This document shows positions 35,005 to 45,307 of a DNA stretch of 64,000 bases, in pieces. Each line of letters opens with the position of its first letter. The first letter of the stretch is position 1. Source of the stretch: Lepidurus packardi (lineage: Eukaryota > Arthropoda > Branchiopoda > Notostraca > Triopsidae); assembly GCA_023053545.1 (NCBI GenBank), contig JAKZAN010000005.1, positions 9,796,001-9,860,000 on the forward strand, read 5' to 3'. Both the position numbers and the translations under genes were made by a program. The notes beneath the pieces are model-generated. The model saw nothing but the letters and a program-made list of their open reading frames with translations. It was not told the DNA's origin and ran no database searches.

Positions 35005-38000
35005 ATGCGTCGTCATACACAGCACAGCTTGCGAGGAGGAAGGTTTGCAGTCTTGTATGATTTAGCAGATAGTCGAAAACTGGCAGCCGCCAGATCAGTA
35101 AACGTGGAATCTGAGTTGTAAGTTATATGTACATCGTTTTCACCTTCCTACCAATGTTCCTTATAGGGTAATTTTAAACGAGATTCTTTCACATCGCGAT
35201 TTCATGGATGAAGGCAGGGAGTTTGATATGGATTTGATAACCACCCTGCTGGCGGGTTTGGTTGTAGCATATGATGTTCAAATGGAAGATTGGAGCAGTA
35301 AGTTTGAGGGAAATTAGTAAACTTTGCTTCACGGTCATTAATTTTAATGAAAATCATAGGCAAGCTGGACGATCTCGTAGGGGAACTGCGTCAAGCCATT
35401 GCCTCGTAAGTTGGATCAGATGGATTTTAAGAGCGGAATAACTTTTTTTAACGAGCACGTATTCCGTTTCTAGTTTGCTACCTAGATCGAATCAAATTAC
35501 TGGGAGCTCTAACACCACAGTAGAGGTTGAACATCCCCCGAGGGGACCAACGCGAAAGAGTCAGCGTAAGGAGATACGCGACGAGATTGACGACATCTCC
35601 GAGATGCAACTAGGTAAATTTAAGTTATTTGACTACAATTAGAGAAATTAACGTATCGTGCGCAGTGGCTGCACTGGTAGCTGATACCCAGCCAATGGAT
35701 GTAAATCTACTTGGTGAAGAAGATCCTCCAGTTCCTGTCCCTCAAGATCAGGTAAGCAGAATCCTTTCCTTGTTCCCTTCATAAGTTAATTCTACATATA
35801 TTCGTTCTTAATAAGCTACTTGATTTCTAATCTCTTATTTCATCTGAGAGTTTTTTATAAGTTTTCTGTTGGAATTTATTAGTTTATTGCGCTATAGTGG
35901 TAGCTGTTTTTATTAGCTTATAGAGTGGGTGATCGGTTAACGAACATAATCCGTTCCAAAAAGATGTTTGTTAACCGATCATCGATTTATCATGGACTTT
36001 AATGGGAATTTAAGTAATTCGTTCTGGAGACCCAAAAAATAAATCAGATATTGCGTAAATTCTCACTCCGTTTATTTACATGTAATAACAATAATACAAT
36101 ATGTAATAATACAACTGATATGTAATAATGTGTAATAACAATAATCTGCAGAACGTGTTGCAAATCTTACACACAGCGTCGACTTCTTGCGTTTGTTTGT
36201 GCAACACGTTTTTCGTGTTTAGTGACAAACATGTATGTATCCCGCTGTCAAATTTTTCAACCAATTATTTTTTTCAGCTAATGGAGTGAAATAAAGTACA
36301 AGTTTTAACGATTCTCATCTACAAATGTTGATGAGAATCGTTTACCAACCTAACCTAAATCATTTCTAATCCAACTACCAATTTTCAACTCGAATGACAC
36401 CTTTTTGGCATTCTTTTCTAGTGAACGTTTTGCAACAATATGACACATTTGTGTCATTTTTAACTTACGGGTTTTTAACTGGAGAACCTGTTGGGTCTGT
36501 TACGTGTTCGTTATCCGATTTGTTCGTTACCCGAACAGTTCGTTAACCGTTCACCCACTGTAATGTTTTATTACGCACTCTTAAGTTTTCGACTTTCCAC
36601 TTCGAAAATAAATGTGGCTTGTACTCACTCGCTCATGAGATTGCTTTTTTAGAGCTTTGGGAATGAAACTCCGGAACAGGCGTTGGCCATGTTTATGAGG
36701 GATCGACTATTTATAGATGCGACAGTTGACCTTCCCCACAAAGTGCCCAGTGTATTAACTTCTACTGGTAATAATGCATATTTTGTCTGTTACTTTGTAA
36801 AGAATCGATGTATTCTTATAATTTCATCAATTACTATTATTTACTTCAATTCATCCATCGAACAGACAGGACGGCATTGACAAAAGTGACAGCGCTACAG
36901 ACAACAGGCAATACTTTTGCGGAGATAGTACCGGAGCCTGAGCCAGTCTATATTGCACCGATGCTAGAGGAAGCCGAGCAAGTAAATGAGGTCCTGGAAG
37001 AGCGAATTGAGCTAGCTGAGCGCTGGCAAAAGTCAGTTCAGCCTCTAGACGTTCCACTACCGGATGTATTCATATCGATCGCTGATTTAGTTGATCCACA
37101 GCCAGATATAGTTAATCCACAGCAACACATCATAGTTTTGGGGACAGATGATGAGCTTCGCGGGCCTGTCCGACGATGGAAAAGACGCCGACCTCCACCT
37201 AGACTGGACGTAATTCTGCCAGAGCCTCATTTGAGGTATAATGTGCAGACCGAGGAGCAGATTATGATGCTAATAGACGCGCACGAAGTAAGTCTTCAAC
37301 CAAAATGGGAAGATTTACAAAATATTAAGCCAACCTTTATTTTCAAATCTAGCGCTTTGTGTTGGATAGGTTGCTAAATCCAGTACCGACACCAGAACCC
37401 CGAGTTCGTGAAGCGCGCATTCCGGATACTGTGCAGCCCGTAGATCTGGTACTTTAGTCTAAATACTTTTTAAAACAATTTAGGGCAAAACCTAATCGTT
37501 TTCGTTCCTTTTATCCTCGATTAGCCTGAAGAGTTTCCTCTGATGGAGACTGATCGTTCGGGTATGATAATGCCACAGGTTGACCCAGTTCCAACAGTTG
37601 AGATTACACAGGACAGGGTTGAGCAAGAAATGTTGCCACATATTCAGCCGGATCCGCACTTCGAAGAACCAACAGCAATGGACGAGTTTGCTAAAGCTAC
37701 AGCTGACCTCTCGCGTCTGCAAGCTAAGTTAGTCGTTTTTTAAAGGCGCAACGCGACACATGGACGATTCTACAAAAGGACTCCGTGTACGCGACACAAA
37801 TACCTAACCTTGTAACCTTGTGGTATTAAAAATAAGTTACAAGGTTAGGTTAGGTTAAGCGTCCCTCTGTCGGGGTCCGGAGTCCTTGGGACCTATTTGT
37901 ATAACAGGACTTAGCCACTTTTTAATCTCGTTGGCGTTAAACCAATGAACAGAGACTTTTTAACTCGAAATTATATTGATCCCTTAAAAGATTATGGACC

Positions 38001-38510
38001 TGGCGTCCTTCTGTCGGGGCCCGCCGTCCTTGTGTCGGTTACACGGAGTCCTTTTGTCAAGTCGTCCTTGTATCTACTTCCCTTTTAAGTTATATTTATT
38101 CATCTTATGTTTAAATAAATGTTTGAGTATTAACTTTTATTTTCGATGGAATTAGGATTGAAGAAATTTTGGGTCCAAAACTAGTTGAATTAGCTGAGAA
38201 AGCTACAGTTAACTTGTCGGATTTCATGCTGCAGCTTATGAAGGGACCCATGACGTATTGCCAATTGCTTCCTCCGGAAGCGAACTATACAGACGTAGTT
38301 CTGGCTGGCTTCCATTTGATAATTGGTATATTAACGCTTTGTAATTTCGCGAAAATTGTATTTTATTTTCAAGGTATGGAAGAGAAGTGTCTTCTGCATT
38401 TGGACCAAGAGGACACGTTGAATTGTGGTAAGATAAGCATTATGCTTGAAGAGTGCCCGGAGCGGAATGCCGCCTTTGAACTTTTGCGTGAAGCTTTTCA
38501 CGCAGTTTGA
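35005..38510 (+). CDS. Divergent alpha-kleisin (RAD21/REC8-like) cohesin subunit, putative
   Basis: Putative cohesin kleisin, the subunit that closes the SMC ring. Eleven exons: 35005-35117, 35167-35297, 35360-35405, 35474-35613, 35666-35751, 36653-36767, 36866-37287, 37353-37448, 37525-37727, 38156-38325, 38374-38510, giving 552 aa in one consistent frame. N-terminal LRGGRFAVLYDLADSRKL, NVESELVILNEIL and LITTLLAGLVVAYDVQMEDW follow the RAD21/REC8 N-domain pattern (G-x-x-A-x-x-W-L-A, then L-L-x-G-V-V-R-I-Y). The middle is acidic and proline rich, with a basic RRWKRRRPPPRLD resembling the RKRR block before the SMC-facing region. The C-terminus MTYCQLLPPEANYTDVVLAGF, then HLIIGMEEKCLLHLDQED, parallels the winged helix that binds SMC1. 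The canonical start MFY is absent; an acceptor just before the ATG suggests a missed first exon. Identity is low, so the family call is an inference. RAD21L or REC8 (meiotic) fits the divergence best. Confidence 0.55.
35924..36559. mobile_element. Nonautonomous DNA element with 22-bp TIRs in a kleisin intron
   Basis: The 22-bp end AGTGGGTGATCGGTTAACGAAC (35924-35945) is matched, with one mismatch, by the reverse complement of 36538-36559. The element is 636 bp, has no coding frame of note, and sits inside the intron between kleisin exons 35666-35751 and 36653-36767. It contains the hairpin-family repeat copy 2. No clear target-site duplication is visible. Confidence 0.75.
36265..36500. repeat. 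Hairpin-family repeat, copy 2
   Basis: About 75-80 percent similar by eye to 15640-15930, including the hairpin AACGATTCTCATCTAC facing GTTGATGAGAATCGTT. The left outer end seen in copy 1 is missing here, so this copy is either truncated or forms the core of the surrounding TIR element. Confidence 0.65.
37746..38078. repeat. Foldback repeat family (GTCCTTGTGTCG type), copy in kleisin intron
   Basis: The left end has GCGACACATGGACGATTCTAC and AAAAGGACTCCGTGTAC; the right end has GTTACACGGAGTCCTTTTGTC and AAGTCGTCCTTGTATC, so the ends are inverted. Inside are TTAGGT-rich runs and the block AATCTCGTTGGCGTTAAACC shared with 63.5 kb. Lies in the intron before the exon at 38156. No coding sequence. 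Confidence 0.7.
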
Positions 38511-40225
38511 TCATTTCGATTTCTGATTTTTATTTTAACTGCTTTTCTAATCTGTTACTGTGATTTACTGAGGTGTTATGTCAGACATTCGAATTCGAGT
38601 TTAACCCTTTGATTATATTTGATTACTGACTTTGTATGCCAAATAGTTGCTGAATTTGCTTCTAGGAATTCTGTCCAATTGTAATCGTTCTTGCGAAAGG
38701 TCGCAATTTTTTCCATATTTTATGCCAATCTGAGAAAGATATGATTCAGATTACGTTGGAGCAAAATCAAAGCCGTTGTTAGTAGTTTCAACTATTAACG
38801 CATCCAGTCAATTGATTTTTTCACTTGCGCTACTTAATTTTATGCGTGTCTGTTCGAATGAGATTTCACTTTGATTACAACGTTTTTTACGCTTTTGCTA
38901 AAGTTAAGAGAGTTAAGATTTCACGGTCCATTTCCTATTTTGAAATACCAAGTTTTATTGTGAAATTAAACACGTCTTGATGATTACGAACATGGTTCAC
39001 ATGTTCATGATTAAGGAATTTTGATGACCTAGACACTTTTGTGTGGTGAAACGGTGCCAAACGTGTTGAGTAATCTTTACTATAACTAATGCATCCTTGA
39101 AAGGAATGATTGTTGAGCCTCTCCCATAGTTTTATTCCCCCACACTTGGGGTAATCGGAGTAGCACACGCAAAAGGTCGTTCCTGTAGTTTCCCGTACCA
39201 CTTTTTGGAAGCGAGTGCAACAATAGCCACATGCAACAACAAATTGCACATCACAGCCCACAAGTCCTTTTCCGGTAAAAGTTATGCGCTCTTTTTTGTT
39301 AACAGGTTTTAGGAAACAAGTTTCAATATTTGCAACATTCTAAATTGCCCTAAATAGACACGGATTGATATTTTATTGCATCAATGACGAGTGGAAACTT
39401 TAACGTCCGTGAGTCTCTGAGAAACGTTTGGAATCTTTTAAATAGCAAAAAAGAAAGCCATTTACGTATAATTTATTTACGAAGTTTGCCTGCGTCAACA
39501 GGAAGGGTCTTCAAAAGTTCTGCATTCTGACCTTAAAGTTATTGCCATGTTTTCTTTATTTCTAAAATATTAATTACATAAAAAAGCTAATAAGAATATA
39601 ATAAGAAAGCTAATCAGAAACAACTACTGCTGGAATCTAATTGATCTATAAGCTTAATATTTGTACGGATATATTTCTTGTTTACATTGTTGCCAAATTG
39701 CACTGTTATATTAATCTCTTGTTTACACAGTTTCCAAATTATATTATCGACTTATTTACCTACTGTTTACGAAAAAAAACATTATGTGCATATATTATCT
39801 AGTGACTGCACATTTTCTGAAAGTGCAGGTCAGGGGTTCGGCTATGATACGCCCCTAGGGATATATTCCTGGTGAAGAAAATGGAACCGTATCAGAAACC
39901 TCCAAAGGAAACAAAAAAGGTGAAGAGATGAGGTTGAAAATGATCTATGTATAATAGTTTTGGCGTATATTTTGTTTTTTCCCATATCTCTTACATCTTC
40001 GGCTAAGAAAAGAGAAATCGATTGGGGAACAGATAAGGTAACAAATCCAAATCATTCTTTTGTTGTGGGGTGCAAACCTTGGACATTGGTGAACGCATGG
40101 CACATAGAAAGCGACGAGAAAAGGTGGCAAACGTAGGGTTTGCTGTACAATTTGACCTATATTCATCAAAAATCAAATACTTATATAAAAAATTTGTAAA
40201 AAATCAAAGAAAAATAGACTTACCT
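38511..40225. other. Intergenic region between the kleisin-like and tachykinin genes
   Basis: The two genes end toward each other here. A 108-codon minus frame at 38935-39261 has many cysteines (CDVQFVVACGYCCTRFQ) but no recognised domain and overlaps the presumed kleisin 3' flank; I do not call it. Nothing else is supported. Confidence 0.5.
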
Positions 40226-40964
40226 CTATTCATCGCCTAAGAATACAGTGTTCGCAAAATCACTACTACTTCCCATATTAAGCTCATTATCTGTCGCTTC
40301 TACAGAACAGTAGGTTATAATTTGATTGGAGAGTTTTTCGTGATTACCTTCAGGTTTCTTAGGAATTGGGTACCAGCTAGGATGCAAAAGTTCGTGGTAC
40401 ATTTGGGGTACGTTTGCTTGCTGCTCCTTTTTGCCCCTAACCCCAAGGAATCCCATATTGTTACCACCCTTTTTCCCTCTCATACCCAGGAACGCTTGCT
40501 GCATGGGTATCTTCTTCCCCCGCAGCCCCATAAAAGTACCAGACTGCAGTTTATTCCCATGTTGTTCCTCGAGTTCTCTGAGGAGAGGCAAAGTGGACTG
40601 GACTGACCAAAATCCATCACTGTTTGGAGATTCTTTCTTCCCTCGCATTCCAATAAAACCAGCTGGGTTCTTCTTGCCTCGCATTCCAATAAAACCAGCA
40701 GGGTTTTTCTTGCCTCGCATTCCATAGAAACTAGCGGGCCCTTTACGCTTGTCGAGGAGACTTAGGGATGCTAAGAAAGGAAACAGGACTTGGTCACGAC
40801 TCCATTGACGTTCAAGTACGCCGTTAACGTGCGGTTCCGGGGCCAGTCGAGGGTTGTATTTGAACAATGTGGTTAAACCCTCATTATCAAAGTCAGGGTT
40901 CTGACCCAACGTACCCTTAGCATAGTAGGCCATACCCACGAGCAGCATCGCCCAGGAGCAAAAT
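40226..40964 (-). CDS. TK: Tachykinin-related peptide precursor
   Basis: Secreted neuropeptide precursor. The peptides would be C-terminally amidated and act on GPCRs in gut and nervous system. Six F-X-G-X-R-GKK units are visible: GPASFYGMR, NPAGFIGMR (twice, adjacent), a long one ending LQSGTFMGLR, IPMQQAFLGMR and GGNNMGFLGVR, each followed by GKK (amide-donor Gly plus dibasic site). The first peptide is preceded by DKR. F-X-G-X-R-amide is the arthropod tachykinin-related signature. The hydrophobic FCSWAMLLVGMAYYAKG at the N-terminus is the end of a signal peptide. An acceptor (TTCTACAG) precedes it at 40964, so the start Met is probably on an unplaced upstream exon; alternatively the frame stays open to an ATG at 41095. 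The C-terminus after the last unit is acidic with no further cleavage site except PIPKK. A strong donor AG-GTAAGT begins six bases past the stop, suggesting a 3'UTR intron. Confidence 0.9.
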
Positions 40965-43900
40965 CTGTAGAAGAGCAAACAAAAACCTTGAATTGAGTTA
41001 GCTAAGGAAGTAAAAAAAAAGTGTTGTGCTTTGCTTCCCATGGACCTTTCTGCGATTCCTATAAAGAAAAGTTTAGGGCAGCTATATAAGAACAAATCTG
41101 CTGTCCAGTAGCCCTATATAGCTGAAGAATAAATGTTTCCGTGACTTGCACAGGGTTTAACCTGATGATGACGTTTCCCCTATTATTATTCGCCCCAAAC
41201 TCCGTATCGTCTCTTGAAATCCCCTACGGCGTCTCACGTACGGAAAGTAACACACGTCACCTCCCTAGCACGCAATGCGCAACAATGTATGGATTACAAT
41301 CTTAGCAAACTTTGTTCAAACCTACTGAGGTTTCAAGGATCTTAACGGGCAAAGGATCTTTAACAGAAAGAAAGGACAATTCATCAGTGAACTACAGTAA
41401 ATTATAATAAGTCGTCAATTGTGTTTACAAATAGATTAACAAAAGATACAATAATCTGCCAAAAAAGGTAGATTACTATATTTTGTATAATAGTTTTTAG
41501 TACACATTGGGGACAATTCACTAATTAGTTTGTACAGTATATCCTCAATTCGAATAAAATATAAATTGCGCCATCCATACAAAATAATGTTTATATTTAT
41601 GTGTTGATTTCCTTGTAAATTATTTGTGCTACAGATATTTTATCGTGTATATTATTAATATATTATTAATCTAATGCTGAAATTGTAGAGTATTTTTGGT
41701 CGAAATGAACTGTTTTTAGTGAACTCTGTGGCCATAATTCGTAGCCTGTCGCCTGAGGGGCTGAAGACACTTCTTGTTATAATAGGCTAACGCCAAGGCT
41801 TTGGTTTGGTGTAATTACTTTTTTTTCTCATAACATTGTAATTTAAAAAGTAAGGAATGCTTTTAGCAGCATAATATAACGAATGCTAAAGGTATTAGAG
41901 GTAACAGAATCTGTGGAAGTGACACTAGTTGCGTTTTAATTGACAGCCTTGGGCTGCTAAGCCTATATCACAACTTGTTGGGTGAAAAACAGCTTTTGTT
42001 AAAGGCTGGGGTGTGTAAGACCTCTTTGGCTGATGTTTTGATTTCCGGAGAAATTTCCATATGATGCAGAACGGAAGTTTGCAGCTGCTTTCTAACTACA
42101 TAAAATTTTAGAGTCTTAATTAATTCTGCACTAGAGGGTGCCGTTCGTAAAGAGCTCATTATTGTAATGGGGCTCGGGTACCAACTTTGACGACTCGGAT
42201 TTTTGCCACATCTGCATATCGTCTCCGGACAACAGTTTTAAGTCCTTGCAAGTCTATAGAACGCTGTTAAAATATATAAAAATATATTTTATATTCCTTC
42301 TATAAGATAATTTCTAACGATGTAATTACAAAGCTAAAAACATTTTGGAATTTCTCGAACTTGTGGAAAATTAACAATACGTTTTTACACGAGGTAAATT
42401 GATATTCAGGCTCATTAAGTGAAATATTGCTGTTTAAAGCTAAAACTGCTTTAATATTTTTTTTGTTGAGTTTACAGAAACTTAAAACAACTAAGTGAAA
42501 TAGAAAGGATATAATTCAACTTCAAGACATGGTAAAGGGCGACAACAAGCCTGAAAGCATTTGGGAGGGGGAGGAATATGGGTTACAGGGTTTGAATATG
42601 TCTTCATTAAGTTACGCGACAAGCGATCAACAGAAGAGAACGGCTCTTCACTCCTGACCTTTTGATGGAGACCACAAGATGTCCAAACTATTGCCATTTC
42701 CCTCATCCATAATTTGTTTTTATCTCGGATATAGCTCTGCTTTTTCTGCCTCGCGTTCTGTCAGTTTTCTATATTTTAGCTGCTCGCTTTTACAAGCAAT
42801 TCCTTGCATTCGAAAAATCTTGATCTAATCTTAACCCGTCGTTGACAACGACATCATCTTTGTACCATATCAACCTTGTCAATCATATCTGGGTTCTTTA
42901 TTTTAACATAAATCTTCCTTAGACTGGAAAAATGGGAAGATTAAGCCAGAAATGGGTTACAAAACTTCGTATTCTACTTTACGATAGAAAGCAATATGAC
43001 CTGTAGTTATACTTTGCTCTGCTCTTCTTCAAGACACCAGCTGAGAGGAAGGGAATAGGTGAGAGTAATGAAAGATTTTATAGATCCCTGGGTGAACATA
43101 AGCAACTGAGGATGTCGCTACGAAAAAAACCCAATTAGTAGCGACCGCGACAGTTACCAGTTGCTCTGTAGCAACAATGTTGGCCGAAGTTATCTTCACC
43201 GGGCAAGCTGAGATGTAACAAGCCATTTTTCTTAGTTGCTGCTACTAAGTCTTTTATAATGTCATGTCCGTGACGTATTTGTAACTTAATAAAAAAAAAA
43301 TACAGAGAAACGAGATTTGTCTAGAGCTTTCCAGCAACAATTGTCTCGCACGCAACTTAGCGTGCACAAGACAATTTCGTTGACAAACAACAAAAACTGC
43401 TAACACAGCAAGCCTTTGACGACAATTTCCATTTTTTTCCATTTTCGTTATAAAAGCTTACATACTTAAGTTAGGCAAAACACGTTTCAACGATTCTTAC
43501 CTGACCATAGCGACGCTGAAGTTGAAGTATGAGCCGAATGAACTTCGAAAGGGGACGTAACTTTGAATTTCCCGTTGAATTTGCTAAGCTTTTGAAGCCA
43601 AGTTTACGCACTGTTGCAGGTTAATCCTGGGACGTTTGGATTTAGAAAGGGGAGAACCGTCACCACTGAGATCAGGGGGCAGTAATACCGAGTCCTGGGA
43701 TGTCAGTGATGGACTTGGAAGCAGCCGCGAAGCCGGACTCGCTTTTGAAGGCTAGGAGCTGCCTACGTCACTTTACCTGGCCACCTAGGCCACCAATCGC
43801 CATTCCAGGTGCACATCCAAGTAGGCGCATTTCTCTCTCTTTCTCTCTTTCTCTAGAGTTCATGTGATCATGTGGGTAGGTGATGATGTGCGTTTTCTGA

Positions 43901-44463
43901 AAACGCCTGGGGCAATTTCTGCCCGCTGAGATCTGTCTTTTTTACAGATGCCACTTTGTCGTTGTTCGGACCCCTCAACTTGCAACCTTCTCTAACTTTT
44001 ATTTATTTGGTCTCCTTGACGAAAACTAAGAAGCAAAATAAGATGCTAAATTGCGCAAAATTGAAGAAAAAATGTGAACAAAAATATTGCCATTGTAATG
44101 CTGGTCACCACACTATACATACGTCTGAAAGAAATAAGCGGCTGGCAATCTTAAGGTTGTGTGTGGGCCGGAAAAGAAAAGGACAATAATAAAAAGGAAA
44201 TGTTGGGAAAAAGGTGACGAAAGATAATGACAAAATTAGGCTTTTAAGGGATTTTGGGGGTTCTATTCTTATGCCTTTGATGTGTGCTCTTCCAATTGCT
44301 TTCGTGCCAGCACATGTTGAAATATGGTGGACGGTTACTATTGACTCCCTTTGAAAGTTTTTTGTTCGGTGTATGGAAGTTGCATAAAAAGGAATCTAAT
44401 CTCGGTTCTCTTTGCATTAGGCAGAAGGACACGTTTTCCTAGCCCCAAGTGTAACCTCTCGAT
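40965..44463. other. Gene-poor region upstream of the tachykinin precursor
   Basis: The 5' exon(s) and promoter of the tachykinin gene probably lie at the left edge, where TATATAA-like sequences occur at about 41082-41120. Elsewhere the DNA is very AT-rich with only short chance frames. A short imperfect hairpin sits at about 43338-43377 (TTGTCTCGCACGC facing GCGTGCACAAGACAA). A CT-rich tract is at about 43831-43856. Confidence 0.5.
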
Positions 44464-44619
44464 ATGGGAAATCGAGCGTCCATGAACGTCGCCTTAAAAG
44501 CATCGCTTAAAGAGAATCAAGCGGCTGCAAAACAAGCACAGGGACTCCGTAATTGCTTGATAAGAACGAGCTTGGTTAAGGAGCTGCTAGTCGAGCAGAA
44601 ACTGAGGATTGCAAGATAA
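44464..44619 (+). CDS. Small open frame, 51 aa, possible N-myristoylated protein
   Basis: A short frame, MGNRASMNVALKASLKENQ... ending QKLRIAR. The MGNxxS-like N-terminus would fit N-myristoylation and the rest is amphipathic with regular Leu/Ala/Lys/Gln, consistent with one helix. It has loose likeness to the N-terminal part of PLGRKT-type proteins, but no more than that. It could be a first exon, although no GT donor in a good context follows before the stop. It stands alone in a gene-poor region. A chance frame is quite possible. Confidence 0.25.
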   Translation: MGNRASMNVALKASLKENQAAAKQAQGLRNCLIRTSLVKELLVEQKLRIAR

Positions 44620-45307
44620 GACTTAGTTCTCAAAGGTGCCTTAATTTACGATCTTTTGACATTAATTTGAACTTTGAGGTTGACAAAGTGGACGTAGCGA
44701 AGTGAATGTACAGTACAAGTTATGAGACTTTTAACTTCACATCTAACCAAGGGCACAGAGACAGTGAGTTAAATTTAGACACGACTTTTTTTGTTATGGT
44801 TAGGGTTAGGGGACGTGCACATTATTGATAACTTGACAAAGCGACAATATGAATCCTGCGCAACGGTAATGATATGTTTTCGATGACAATGGCAAGTTTG
44901 AAACTGGTAATAAGACTGCATATGAGTAACACGCAGCCGATTTGTTACTATGGTAGTTTCCGTAGAAATTTTCAAGTGTTTAGCGTATAACTTATTAAAA
45001 GCAAAAAGGCATTTTTTTTATTAAATGGCTAAGGTTTAATTTCGTGGTTAGGTAAGCTTTTGGGTGTATAACGGAGAATGTTTCGTGATGCACAGTTACG
45101 GAGCAATTATTTGGGAATTTTTTTGGGAGAAGTTTCGAAAAATGTGTTCGCCTGCTTAGAACTTGCATTCTGTGTTTACAAGTTTGTCTCTCTAATGTAA
45201 GGAATGGGAAGAAAATTATGCTTCTCTGATGACAGCATTAGTTGTTTCCTTATTTCATTTTTCAGTTAGTCGAACGAAAACAACTGACAAACGCTTGTAA
45301 CTGCAAT

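Noticed and set aside
38935..39261. Cysteine-rich 108-codon minus-strand frame
   Set aside because: No signal peptide at its start, no regular cysteine spacing of a known family, overlaps a probable 3'UTR.
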